Numbered from the stretch's first letter, positions 5,435 to 12,960 are shown. The stretch: DNA of 13,103 bases from DASVLX01 sp035552275 (GCA_035552275.1 DASZLR010000157.1:1-13103), one strand, 5' to 3'. Made by a program: numbers and translations. The notes: generated from the letters alone by a model not told the origin.

Positions 5435-6068
5435 CCCGATTGGGGGAAGCGGCGAACAGTTCGGCCAGCCCACCGCGGGCCAGCAGCATGACCAGATCGG
5501 CCGCCTGCTCCGCACTGACCTCGGGGTGTTGCTGGCACCACACGGCCAGCCGCTCGGTCCCGCCGACGATCACCTCGGCCACCGGCTCCAGATTCGCCCC
5601 GACCGACTCCGAGGGCGCGAACCGGGACAACGAGGCCACGATCAGGTTCGTGTGCTCGGCTCGGGACGCCTCCATCTCGGCCGCCGCCGATGGGCTCGCG
5701 AACGCGCCCTCGGTGCGCAACAACAGCCAGGCCCGGCCGTGCGTCTGGATGAACTCGAAGTACGCGGTCAGGCCGTTGCGCAGCATTTCCTCGGGTGTGC
5801 CGCCTTTCAGCGCGGTGGTCGTGGTGACCCGCAGCAGCTCCGATCGCGCCTGCTGGGTGCAGGCGATGAGCAGCCCCTCCTTGGAGCCGAAGTATTCGTA
5901 GAGCATCGGCTTCGAGACGCCGACCCGCTCGGCGATCTCGTCCATCGACGACGCCAGGTAGCCGCGCTCGGAGAACACCTCTTCGGCCACTTCCAGCATC
6001 TGGCGCTCCCGCTCGGCGCGCGGCACTCGCCGGCGGGGCGCGGTGGGGGCCGAGCGGGAAGTGGTCAT
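5430..6068 (-). CDS. TetR/AcrR family regulator, likely repressor of the divergent monooxygenase
   Basis: A 212-aa TetR-family protein. Residues 18-66 carry the helix-turn-helix (SSMDEIAERVGVSKPMLYEYFGSKEG, recognition helix about 50-60). The rest is the helical ligand-binding domain, with a QTHGRAWLLLRTEGAF segment typical of TetR proteins linked to fatty-acid or flavoenzyme control. It is divergent from a Baeyer-Villiger-type monooxygenase with only 94 bp between start codons, matching the ethR/ethA layout, so it most likely senses a substrate of that enzyme. No ribosome binding site is seen before the ATG. A -10-like TAGAGT (complement of 6076-6081) places transcription start at or within a base or two of the ATG, suggesting a leaderless mRNA. 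Autoregulation is likely because the repeats overlap its promoter. Confidence 0.94.
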   Translation of the reverse strand: MTTSRSAPTAPRRRVPRAERERQMLEVAEEVFSERGYLASSMDEIAERVGVSKPMLYEYFGSKEGLLIACTQQARSELLRVTTTTALKGGTPEEMLRNGLTAYFEFIQTHGRAWLLLRTEGAFASPSAAAEMEASRAEHTNLIVASLSRFAPSESVGANLEPVAEVIVGGTERLAVWCQQHPEVSAEQAADLVMLLARGGLAELFAASPNRG

Positions 6069-6075
6069 GGCACAG

Positions 6076-6136
6076 ACTCTACCGGAAGTAACCTACCCGT
6101 GGTAACCTACTCTCGGTACGGCACCTTACTTGAGGT
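6076..6136. promoter_or_regulatory. Shared TetR/monooxygenase promoter with repeated operator-like boxes
   Basis: GTAACCTAC occurs twice in direct orientation (6088-6096 and 6102-6110, 14-bp period). TACC-CGT-GGTA (6094-6104) adds a small dyad. ACCT-TACTTG-AGGT (6123-6136) is a weaker dyad nearer the monooxygenase. On the minus strand TTACCA (complement of 6100-6105), 18 bp, and TAGAGT (complement of 6076-6081) make a plausible promoter for the regulator, overlapped by the boxes. This is what an autoregulated TetR operator would look like; binding is inferred. Confidence 0.55.
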
Positions 6137-6162
6137 ATCCGCGCAGGTCGGAGGATTGGCAC

Positions 6163-7668
6163 ATGGGCGAGCGCAACGGTGCGCGGCACGCGCGAGTCGT
6201 CATCGTCGGCACCGGGTTCGCCGGGCTGGGCATGGCGATCGAGCTGAAGAAAGCCGGCATCCACGACTTCGTGCTGCTGGAGAAGGCCGCCGATGTCGGC
6301 GGCACCTGGCGGGACAACACCTATCCCGGCTGTGCCTGCGACATCCCCTCGCACATGTACTCGTTCTCGTTCGCGCAGAACCCCGACTGGAGCCGCGCGT
6401 ACTCACCACAGCCGGAGATCTGGGACTACCTGCGTGCTGTCGCCGACCGGTACAACCTGCGCGAGCACATCCGGTTCGGCGTCGAGGTGACCGGCTCCCA
6501 GTGGGACACCGACGAGCAGGTGTGGCATGTGCACACCACATCGGGCGCCGACGTCACCGGGCAGTTCCTGGTGTCCGGCATCGGCGGCCTGCACATCCCG
6601 AGCATCCCGAACCTGCCCGGCCTGGAGAAGTTCGAGGGCGCCCGATTCCACTCCGCCCAGTGGGACCACGACTTCGACCTGACCGGCAAGCGGGTCGCGG
6701 TGATCGGCACCGGCGCCTCGGCGATCCAGTTCGTGCCGCGGATCGCGCCCGAGGTCGGCAAGCTCGAACTGTTCCAGCGCACCCCGCCGTGGATCATGCC
6801 CAAGCCCGACCACCCGATGCCGGACTGGACGCGCCGGCTGTTCCGGCTGCTGCCGGGCGCCCAGCGCGCTTACCGCGATCTTGTCTACTGGATGCTCGAA
6901 GTCCGTGCGGTCGGCTTCAACGGCCACCCGTGGATCATGCGGATCGCCGAACGGATCGCCAAGCGGCACATGGGCCGGAGCATCAAGGACCCGGCGTTGC
7001 GCCGCAAGCTGACCCCGGACTACCGGATGGGCTGCAAGCGGGTGCTCATCGCCAACGACTACTACCCGGCGCTCAACCGGGACAACGTCGACGTGGTCAC
7101 CGAGGGCATCACCGAGATCCGCGAGCACAGCGTGGTCACCGCTGACGGCGTCGAGCACGAGGTGGACGCGATCATCTTCGGCACCGGCTTCCACGTCACC
7201 GACTCGTTCGACAGCCTGGACATCACCGGCCTGGACGACCGCAACATGGCCAAGCAGTGGCGCACCGACGGCATCCGGACGCATCTGGGCATCACCGTTT
7301 CGGGGTATCCGAACCTGTTCTTCCTACTCGGCCCGAACACCGCACTCGGCCACAACTCGGTGGTGTTCATGATCGAGTCGCAGGTCCGGTACGTGGCGCA
7401 GGCGATCAAGCTGGTGGACCAGTCCCAGGCCGCGGCGCTGGACGTGCGGGAGAGCGTGCAGGACCGGTTCCAGGAGGACATCCAGCGCAAGCTGATCCAG
7501 GGCGTCTGGACCCAGGGCGGCTGCAAGAGCTGGTACCTGGACTCGCAGGGCGTCAACCGGACCATCTGGCCCGGCTTCACCTGGCGGTACTGGCTGGACA
7601 CCCGGGCCATCCGGGCCGCGGACTACGAGCTGGTCGGGCGGGGCAAGCCTGGATCAGCTGCCGCCTGA
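6163..7668 (+). CDS. Flavin-containing Baeyer-Villiger-type monooxygenase (NAD(P)/FAD-dependent)
   Basis: A 501-aa class B flavoprotein monooxygenase. The FAD Rossmann motif GTGFAG (residues 16-21) is followed by GGTWRDNTYPGCACDIPSHMYSFSF (46-70). The Baeyer-Villiger fingerprint FEGARFHSAQWD (157-168) fits F-x-G-x-x-x-H-x-x-x-W-[P/D]. The NADPH Rossmann motif GTGASA (182-187) follows at once. A late FLLGPNTALGHNS is also family-typical. Expected reaction: O2- and NADPH-dependent insertion of oxygen next to a carbonyl, or heteroatom oxidation. The substrate is unknown. The start at 6163 is set by GGAGGA (6150-6155); the upstream in-frame TTG at 6130 lies in the operator region. Full length is normal. 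Codon 388 is the rare CTA. Control is probably by the divergent TetR protein. Confidence 0.96.
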   Translation: MGERNGARHARVVIVGTGFAGLGMAIELKKAGIHDFVLLEKAADVGGTWRDNTYPGCACDIPSHMYSFSFAQNPDWSRAYSPQPEIWDYLRAVADRYNLREHIRFGVEVTGSQWDTDEQVWHVHTTSGADVTGQFLVSGIGGLHIPSIPNLPGLEKFEGARFHSAQWDHDFDLTGKRVAVIGTGASAIQFVPRIAPEVGKLELFQRTPPWIMPKPDHPMPDWTRRLFRLLPGAQRAYRDLVYWMLEVRAVGFNGHPWIMRIAERIAKRHMGRSIKDPALRRKLTPDYRMGCKRVLIANDYYPALNRDNVDVVTEGITEIREHSVVTADGVEHEVDAIIFGTGFHVTDSFDSLDITGLDDRNMAKQWRTDGIRTHLGITVSGYPNLFFLLGPNTALGHNSVVFMIESQVRYVAQAIKLVDQSQAAALDVRESVQDRFQEDIQRKLIQGVWTQGGCKSWYLDSQGVNRTIWPGFTWRYWLDTRAIRAADYELVGRGKPGSAAA

Positions 7669-7693
7669 ACCAGCCCACGGAGGGAACAAGACC

Positions 7694-7725
7694 CTGAGGC
7701 CGCCCGGTTCACCGGGCGGCCTCAG
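7694..7725. terminator. Strong hairpin terminator between convergent genes
   Basis: A perfect 14-bp stem CTGAGGCCGCCCGG / CCGGGCGGCCTCAG with a 4-nt loop TTCA, 26 nt after the monooxygenase stop and 38 nt before the end of the convergent XRE gene. It is symmetric, so it could act in both directions. It lacks a T-run, as is usual in GC-rich actinobacteria. Confidence 0.8.
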
Positions 7726-7762
7726 TCCATCCATTCGGGTCTTGGTGAGCCGTGTCCAGTCC

Positions 7763-8248
7763 CTATCTGGCCTGGCCGGGCGCGGAAAGCTTGCGCAGGC
7801 GGCTGATCAGCTCCACCGTGTCGATTCGGCACAACTCGGCCATCCGCTCCAGCGCCGGCAGGTCGAGATGGACCTCCGGGGACGCGCCGGGTTCCAACTG
7901 GCCCAACCGGTCCTGGGCCCAGCGACGCAGCGGCAGCAGTTCGGGCTGATCGTCGTGCACGACGCCGGCCAGGTCCACCCGGATCTGGCCGGGCCGCTCG
8001 TGGCTGAACACCCGATCGTGCACCCGGGCCAGCACATCGTGCGGCAACACGTCCATCGCCAGGCACAGTTCGACCAATCGCACCACCGAGCACTGCCGGG
8101 TGCCGAGCTCGTAGGTGGCCAGCGTCTGCAGCGAGACCGTGGTGCCCAGGTGGTTCTGCAGCTCACGACGAGTCCAGCCGCGCTGCTTGCGCACCCGGCG
8201 CAGCTCGTCGCCGAGTACGCGCTGAACGGTCGATGCGTCGATGTGCAC
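7763..8248 (-). CDS. XRE/Cro-family helix-turn-helix transcriptional regulator
   Basis: A 161-aa protein beginning VHIDASTVQRVLGDELRRVRKQ. The helix-turn-helix covers about residues 10-65: LGDELRRVRKQRGWTRRELQNHL, then TTVSLQTLATYELGTRQCSVVRL. The C-terminal half (about 85-161) is a family-specific helical region ending SRLRKLSAPGQAR. I choose GTG 8248 because GAGAGGG lies 5 nt before it. An in-frame ATG at 8278 would add ten residues and would place that binding site inside the gene. Similar HTH proteins are common in Pseudonocardiales, usually as stand-alone regulators of unknown target. It lies downstream of the LCP gene on the same strand, separated by 150 nt and a palindrome, and converges on the monooxygenase gene. 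Confidence 0.92.
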   Translation of the reverse strand: MHIDASTVQRVLGDELRRVRKQRGWTRRELQNHLGTTVSLQTLATYELGTRQCSVVRLVELCLAMDVLPHDVLARVHDRVFSHERPGQIRVDLAGVVHDDQPELLPLRRWAQDRLGQLEPGASPEVHLDLPALERMAELCRIDTVELISRLRKLSAPGQAR

Positions 8249-8357
8249 GGTGACCCTCTCCCAGCTGTCGGACCCCATGCGGATCCGCTTTCTACAGAAC
8301 CAGGGAGTAGGTAAGAGCCGTCTTATTACGCGAACGCTGGGCAGTTGGGCTCGCAGA

Positions 8358-8373
8358 TCACCCGAACGGGTGA
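8358..8373. terminator. Short dyad between LCP and XRE genes
   Basis: TCACCCG-AA-CGGGTGA, 7-bp arms, 26 nt after the LCP stop on the minus strand. It could be a weak terminator for the LCP gene or an operator upstream of the XRE gene. No T-run is present. Confidence 0.4.
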
Positions 8374-8398
8374 GGTCAGCCGGGTCCGAAGGGCCGTT

Positions 8399-10153
8399 TC
8401 AGTTGATGCAGGGAGTGGCGCCGGCATCCGAGATGGTGTTGCTCGGGCTGGTCGGTCCGGTGGGTGCGGTGGGCGCGGTCGTCGTACCGGCGCCGCTGTC
8501 CAGGCTGAGCTGGTTGCCGGTTCCGATGCCTTGCGCGCCCGGCCCGCTGTACGCGCGACCGAGGTAGACCCAGACATGCCCGGACGAGACGCCGCTGCTC
8601 TCGGCGAGGGTGATGCCGCCGCCGAGGCTGCTGTCCACCTGCTCGGCCGAGGCCTTGTCGCCGGCCGCGTAGTAGATGATCGAGGTGCTGCGGTCGGTCT
8701 TGTTGCCGGTGTCACCGACGGTGTAGCCGGCGTTGCCAAGATCTTTGCGGACGGTGGCGGCCAGGCCGGTCTGACCCGAGGAGTTGTAGACGTCCACGGT
8801 GATCGCGCTGTTGCCGGAGCTGCCCGAGCTACCTGAGCTCGAACTGGTCGGCCCTGTCGTGCCGGTCGCATTGGCCGACTGGGCGGTGTTGGCGGTACCG
8901 GTCAGGTTGGCGAAGAACGACTGCACCGCCGACGGGTCGACCTCGACCGCGCTCTCGTTGCTGTAACCCGGCGGGTTGTAGTCGATGTTGACCGTCGGGA
9001 CCGTGGTGAACCGCACGTTGCCCGAGCTCATGCCGTCCATCTGGGTGGCGAATCCGGTCAGGTCCCACGAGGTGTCGACGGTGATCGCCTTCTGCACGGC
9101 GTCGATCAGGTTGCCCAGGGTGCTCGGATTGCTCAGCGTCCCGGCGGACAGGATCTTGTGCGCCATGCTGGACAGGAACGCCTGCTGGCGCTGCTCCCGT
9201 TCGAGGTCGGTGCTGCCGCCGGGAATGTTGTGCCGCTGCCGGACGAATTCCAGCGCGGTCGCGCCCTGCACGGTGAAGGCGCCGGCCGGGAAGTGCGCGC
9301 CGGAGTACGGGTCGTTCACCGCCTGCTTCAAGCAGACCGGCACGCCGCCGATGGCGTTGGAGATCTCGTAGAAGCCGAACAGGTTGACGGTGGCGAAGTG
9401 GGTGATCGTGATGCCGGTGAGCTGCTCGACGGTCTTGATCAGCTCCTGGGTACCGGCGGTGTCGGAGTCCACTTCGGCCTGCGCGCCGGTCTCGCCCTTG
9501 GCGTGCAGGCCGGGCAGCGCGGCGTTCTTCGCGTCGCCGAACGCGGAGTTGATCTTGTTCGTGCCGTAGCCGGGGATGCTCACCCAGGAGTCGCGCGGGA
9601 TCGAGACGCCGGTCGCCTTTCCGCCGCCCGCCGGGATGTGCACGATGATCAGCGTGTCGGTGTTCACCTCGCCGCTGTCCGGTCCGGCGTTGAGCACGGA
9701 CAGTTCGTCCGGGGGCAACTGGTTGCCGTTGACATCGGTGCGGCTGTCCATGCCGACCAGCAGGATGTTCTGCGCGCCGCCGGCCGAGGCCCCCGGGTCC
9801 AGCGCGTCGATCCGGTGCAGGCCGCTGTTGGCCTGCTGGACTTTCGCGTAGGCGTAGCCGGTCAGCGTGAGCACGAGCACCGAGACGATGGCCAGCGCGG
9901 TCCGGCCGATGCTCAGCCAGGTGCGCCGGCCCGAACGCGGGGCCCCCTCGTCCGGTTCGGCCCAGCCGGCGGGTTCGGCCGCGACCGGGGGCGGCCGGTG
10001 GGCGGACACGGCCCTGGTCGGCGCCGGCCGGTTCGGCGGCAGCGGTCGGTTCGGCGGGACGCCCCGGCCAGCCGGCGGAACGGCCCGGCCTGGGCGACCG
10101 GGGCGACCCGACGGATCGCGCGGATCGTTTCGTCCGCGTGGCCAGTCGTCCAC
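8399..10153 (-). CDS. LytR-CpsA-Psr (LCP) family cell-wall ligase with LytR_C domain
   Basis: A 584-aa membrane-anchored protein. Residues 1-78 are a Pro/Arg-rich cytoplasmic tail. One membrane span lies at about 80-102. The extracellular LCP domain (about 128-335) shows the phosphate-binding and catalytic features MDSR (135-138), DTLI (166-169), PRDSW (186-190), TNKIN (198-202) and VRQR...DLEREQRQ (304-323). A Ser/Gly linker (434-448) leads to a LytR C-terminal domain (about 450-532) and a Thr/Pro-rich end. LCP enzymes transfer polyprenyl-phosphate-linked glycopolymers (arabinogalactan or teichoic-acid-like chains) to peptidoglycan. GTG 10153 is selected because AAGGGAG sits 6 nt before it. 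A -10-like TATAGC (complement of 10232-10237) lies about 80 nt upstream. It is one cell-envelope gene; the nearby mannosyltransferase is another, but they are not in an operon. Confidence 0.95.
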   Translation of the reverse strand: MDDWPRGRNDPRDPSGRPGRPGRAVPPAGRGVPPNRPLPPNRPAPTRAVSAHRPPPVAAEPAGWAEPDEGAPRSGRRTWLSIGRTALAIVSVLVLTLTGYAYAKVQQANSGLHRIDALDPGASAGGAQNILLVGMDSRTDVNGNQLPPDELSVLNAGPDSGEVNTDTLIIVHIPAGGGKATGVSIPRDSWVSIPGYGTNKINSAFGDAKNAALPGLHAKGETGAQAEVDSDTAGTQELIKTVEQLTGITITHFATVNLFGFYEISNAIGGVPVCLKQAVNDPYSGAHFPAGAFTVQGATALEFVRQRHNIPGGSTDLEREQRQQAFLSSMAHKILSAGTLSNPSTLGNLIDAVQKAITVDTSWDLTGFATQMDGMSSGNVRFTTVPTVNIDYNPPGYSNESAVEVDPSAVQSFFANLTGTANTAQSANATGTTGPTSSSSGSSGSSGNSAITVDVYNSSGQTGLAATVRKDLGNAGYTVGDTGNKTDRSTSIIYYAAGDKASAEQVDSSLGGGITLAESSGVSSGHVWVYLGRAYSGPGAQGIGTGNQLSLDSGAGTTTAPTAPTGPTSPSNTISDAGATPCIN

Positions 10154-10447
10154 TCGTCGCTCCCTTCCGCCGTTCAGTCGATTCAGCCGTCCAGCCGATT
10201 CCGCGCAGGGCAGAGCCCACCTGCACACCCTGCTATAAGGCAAGACGTCCGGGTCCGGCGCTGGTTGCCCGGCTGCTGTTACGGTCCCCAGAATGCCATC
10301 CGGGCCCCCGACCCTGTGCCGGTTCGGTGATCCACCAGCGACCGGCTAGACTGTTCGTCGGCCTCCTGGGGTGCGCCGCGCCTTCATGCGGTATCGAGGC
10401 AAGCCACGCACGGACAACGGGATATAGCGGGATACAGAGAGGTCCAC
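10154..10447. promoter_or_regulatory. Divergent promoter region between LCP gene and L11 paralogue
   Basis: 294 bp with no gene. For the plus strand TTCGGT (10323-10328), an 18-bp spacer and TAGACT (10347-10352) form a plausible sigma-A promoter, giving a leader of about 90 nt before the L11-like gene. For the minus strand TATAGC (complement of 10232-10237) is a possible -10 box without a clear -35. The repeated GGGATA just before the L11 ribosome binding site (10430-10435 and nearby) is the only short repeat noted. Confidence 0.35.
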
Positions 10448-10879
10448 ATGCCTCCCAAGCTGAAGAAGACGTTCGAGACGACTCTCGAGCTGGAGGCGGG
10501 CAACGCCGCCATGGTCGACCTGGGCAAAGCCCTCGGTCCGACCGGCGTCAACACGCGGAACCTGAAGCTCGAGTACGACGAGGCCACGTCGGCCAACCGG
10601 GGTGAGGTCATCCCGGTCGTCGTCACCGTGTACGAGGACCGCAGCCACTCGCTCAAGTACAAGACCCCGCCGACCAGCTTCCTGATCAAGAAGGAACTCG
10701 GCCTCAAGTCCGGGTCCACCAACCCCGGCACCAAGACGGTGGCGTCGATCACCCGGGATCAGCTGCGCTCGATCGCCGAGCGGAAGCTGCCCGACCTCAA
10801 CGCCAACGACGTGCCGGCGGCGATCAAGATCGTCGCCGGGTCCGCCCGCTCGATGGGCATCTCAGTCGCCGAGAGCTGA
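10448..10879 (+). CDS. Divergent stand-alone ribosomal protein L11 (uL11) paralogue
   Basis: A 143-aa protein, full length for bacterial L11. The C-terminal rRNA-binding domain is well preserved: KTPPTSFLIKKELGLKSGS (72-90), ITRDQLRSIAERKLPDLNAND (101-121) and the terminal GSARSMGISV (131-140). The centre PVVVTVYEDRS (56-66) also matches. The N-terminal domain is unusual: where ordinary L11 has a PxPPVGPALG loop, this protein has AMVDLGKALG (21-30), one residue shorter and without the prolines. That loop binds thiostrepton-type antibiotics and is needed for RelA activation. The ribosome binding site GAGAGG (10437-10442) is 5 nt before the ATG. The gene is not beside nusG, secE or rplA, so it is probably an extra copy, possibly for specialised ribosomes or thiopeptide tolerance. 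Function is inferred. Confidence 0.93.
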   Translation: MPPKLKKTFETTLELEAGNAAMVDLGKALGPTGVNTRNLKLEYDEATSANRGEVIPVVVTVYEDRSHSLKYKTPPTSFLIKKELGLKSGSTNPGTKTVASITRDQLRSIAERKLPDLNANDVPAAIKIVAGSARSMGISVAES

Positions 10880-10942
10880 CGCTCTCATGCCGAGCCGGCC
10901 CGTCACCCGATCACAACTCGGTGGGCGGGCCGGCCGAGTTGT
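10871..10942 (+). terminator. Cluster of overlapping hairpins at the end of the L11 paralogue
   Basis: GAGAGC (10871-10876) pairs with GCTCTC (10881-10886), with the TGA stop in the loop. GCCGGCCCG (10894-10902) pairs with CGGGCCGGC (10926-10934). ACAACTCGG (10913-10921), inside that loop, pairs with CCGAGTTGT (10934-10942). The last two interleave and cannot form fully together. The cluster surely can end transcription, but the alternative pairings also resemble an attenuator. Confidence 0.55.
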
Positions 10943-11205
10943 CGCCACAATGCGATATCACAGCCGATATCGCATTGTTATGAATCCTTCACAATGTGAT
11001 ACGGCGCGATCCGATCTGATCGGGCAGGATCAGCGGCGGCTTCCGGCTGCGACCTGCCTGAGCGTCATTCACACTGTTCACGGCGTTACCTCGAACACCG
11101 AATGGTTGACCGACCGCATTGTGGCGGGTTGTTGCGCACTGTCACACACCCACAATGTCGACCCATGACAACGCGATCTTGGCGACATGCGACTATGGCT
11201 TGGTT
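10880..11205. other. 326-bp gene-free region upstream of the mannosyltransferase
   Basis: No credible gene is present. The stretch holds hairpins at its left end, a perfect 13-bp inverted repeat, ACAATGCGAT-like boxes, a CCGATC-T-GATCGG palindrome (11011-11023) within a GATC-rich segment, and AT-richer sequence than the flanking genes. It is best read as the control region of the mannosyltransferase gene. Confidence 0.6.
10947..10978. repeat. Perfect 13-bp inverted repeat (operator-like)
   Basis: ACAATGCGATATC (10947-10959), spacer ACAGCC, GATATCGCATTGT (10966-10978). Perfect 13-bp arms with a 6-bp spacer are a classic shape for a dimeric repressor site. Related half-sites ACAATGTGATAC (10991-11002) and ACAACGCGATC (11168-11178) follow before the mannosyltransferase, and CACAATG recurs at 10946, 10990, 11151 and inverted at 11117-11123. 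Confidence 0.75.
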
Positions 11206-12960
11206 ATGGCGGAAACTCAGGTAGCCCAGACGGCGTCCGAAACGGACCCACTCGCGGCGGCAGGCACCTCTGGTGCCGGCGATCCCGCACCCGTCACATC
11301 TCCCCAGACCCGGACCTTGTCCCCGTCCAGCTTCCTGCTGGGCAGCGGGCTGTCCCGCAGGACCCTGATCCAGGGGCTGATCGGCTCGCTGCTGATCGTG
11401 GCCGGCTCGCTGGGCGCCGGCGGCATCCTGATCCAGGACCCGATCCTCGGCAACGGACCGCTCGGCGCGATGCGCTACGGCCACGGCCAGGCGCTGGCGA
11501 CCATCGCCGTGTACGTCGGTGTCGGCCTGCTGGTCTGGGCCTGGGTCCGACTCGGCCGGGACGTGCTGGCGGACCGGGTCCGGGCGCGCGGCGTGGTGCT
11601 GACGGCGGCGGCGTGGATCGCGCCGATGATCGTCTCGCCGCCGCAGTTCACCCGAGACCCGTTCTCCTACCTGGGGCAGGGCGAGCTCGCGCTGCACGGC
11701 CTTGACCCGTATGTGCTCGGGCCAGGTGTGCTGGGCGACGCGATCGCGGCCAACGTGCACCCGTTCTGGCAGTTCACCCCGGCCCCGTACGGGCCGATGT
11801 TCATCGAGGTCGCCAAGCTGATCGTCGGGTTCACCGGCGAGCATCTGATCCTCGGCGTGATCGCCATGCGGCTGACCATGATGCTCGGGCTGGTGCTGCT
11901 GGCGTGGTCGCTGCCCGGCCTGGCCCGGCATCTCGGTGGCAAGCTGCCGGTGGCATTCTGGGTATTGGTGGCCAATCCGCTCACGGTGATCCACCTGGTC
12001 GGCGGCCCGCACAACGACCTGCTGATGATCGGCCTGCTGGCGGTGGGCGTCCTGCTGACGCTGGACGGCCGGCACTTCGCCGGCATCGCGGTGGTCACCC
12101 TCGCCGGGGCGATCAAGGCCAGCGCGCTGATCGCCCTGCCGTTCCTGGTCTGGGTGTGGGCGGCCCGACTGCCGGGCTCGAAGCTGCGCCGGTTCACCCT
12201 GGCGACGGTCGCCAGCATCGGCACGTTCGGCGTGGTGTTCGGCGCGTCCATGCTGGTGTCCGGACAGAACTTCGGCTGGATCGGCGCACTGAACGCGCCC
12301 ACCATGATCTCCAACTGGGTGAACCTGCCGACCGGGCTCGGCGAGCTGATGCACGGATTCGTGAGCAACTTCGGCGACCTGCCGGAAGCGCCGTTCGTCA
12401 ACATGAGCCGCACCCTTGCCGACCTGACGCTGGTCATCATCCTGCTGGTGCAGTGGTGGCGGGCCCGCAACGGCGGCGTGGACGCGGTGCGACGCGCCGG
12501 CGTCACCCTGCTGTGCACCGCGATCCTGGCCCCGCCGACCCTGCCGTGGTACCTGACCTGGGGCCTGGTCATTCTCTGCGCGCTGCCGTGGAGCCGGCGG
12601 ATGGTGGCGTTCACCGCCGGGGTCACCGTGGTCGCGATCCTGGTGTACTACCCCAACGGCGAGGCCGCGATGTTCAGCGTCGGCCACATGGGCTGGGTCG
12701 CGCTGGGCGGGTTGCTCGCGTTGGTGTCGATTCTGCGGCCGGACCCGCTGCGGCTGCGCGGCAGGTCGAGGCGGCGAGCCGGCAGCGCCGGCAGTGCTGA
12801 TGAGACCGCGTCGGTGCCCACGCTGACCACGTTGCCGCTCAACGAGTCCGCTGGGTCGGCCGGGTCCAATGGGGACCGACCGGTTGGTCACGTCGTGGGC
12901 GAGGCGGCGCTGAACGACGCCGAACTGGACGAAGTGGCCTCGAATCCGGAACCCGTTTAG
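11206..12960 (+). CDS. Polyprenol-phosphomannose-dependent alpha-1,6-mannosyltransferase (MptA/MptB-like, GT-C fold)
   Basis: A 584-aa multi-pass membrane glycosyltransferase. A disordered N-terminus (1-50) precedes many hydrophobic segments from about 54 to 510. The first large external loop holds FTRDPFSYLGQGELALHGLDPY (148-169), including the acidic residue expected for GT-C catalysis (Asp151), and the loop TPAPYGPMF (191-199). GGPHNDLLMIGLLAVG and APPTLPWYLTWGL are also characteristic. Such enzymes use polyprenyl-phosphate mannose to build the alpha-1,6-mannan core of lipomannan-type glycolipids outside the membrane. A Ser/Ala/Glu-rich cytoplasmic tail closes the protein. The start is uncertain: ATG 11206 lacks a ribosome binding site (possibly leaderless), and ATG 11155 in the same frame also lacks one. 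Control probably involves the inverted-repeat boxes upstream. Confidence 0.92.
   Translation: MAETQVAQTASETDPLAAAGTSGAGDPAPVTSPQTRTLSPSSFLLGSGLSRRTLIQGLIGSLLIVAGSLGAGGILIQDPILGNGPLGAMRYGHGQALATIAVYVGVGLLVWAWVRLGRDVLADRVRARGVVLTAAAWIAPMIVSPPQFTRDPFSYLGQGELALHGLDPYVLGPGVLGDAIAANVHPFWQFTPAPYGPMFIEVAKLIVGFTGEHLILGVIAMRLTMMLGLVLLAWSLPGLARHLGGKLPVAFWVLVANPLTVIHLVGGPHNDLLMIGLLAVGVLLTLDGRHFAGIAVVTLAGAIKASALIALPFLVWVWAARLPGSKLRRFTLATVASIGTFGVVFGASMLVSGQNFGWIGALNAPTMISNWVNLPTGLGELMHGFVSNFGDLPEAPFVNMSRTLADLTLVIILLVQWWRARNGGVDAVRRAGVTLLCTAILAPPTLPWYLTWGLVILCALPWSRRMVAFTAGVTVVAILVYYPNGEAAMFSVGHMGWVALGGLLALVSILRPDPLRLRGRSRRRAGSAGSADETASVPTLTTLPLNESAGSAGSNGDRPVGHVVGEAALNDAELDEVASNPEPV

Noticed and set aside
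5526..7145. Plus-strand open frame of about 539 codons across the second TetR gene and the monooxygenase
   Set aside because: It is out of frame with the monooxygenase and antisense to TetR. Composition is Arg/Ala/Gly-rich and non-protein-like.
10887..11168. Possible 93-aa gene between the L11 paralogue and the mannosyltransferase
   Set aside because: No ribosome binding site, it crosses several palindromes, lacks the expected third-position GC, and shows no motif.
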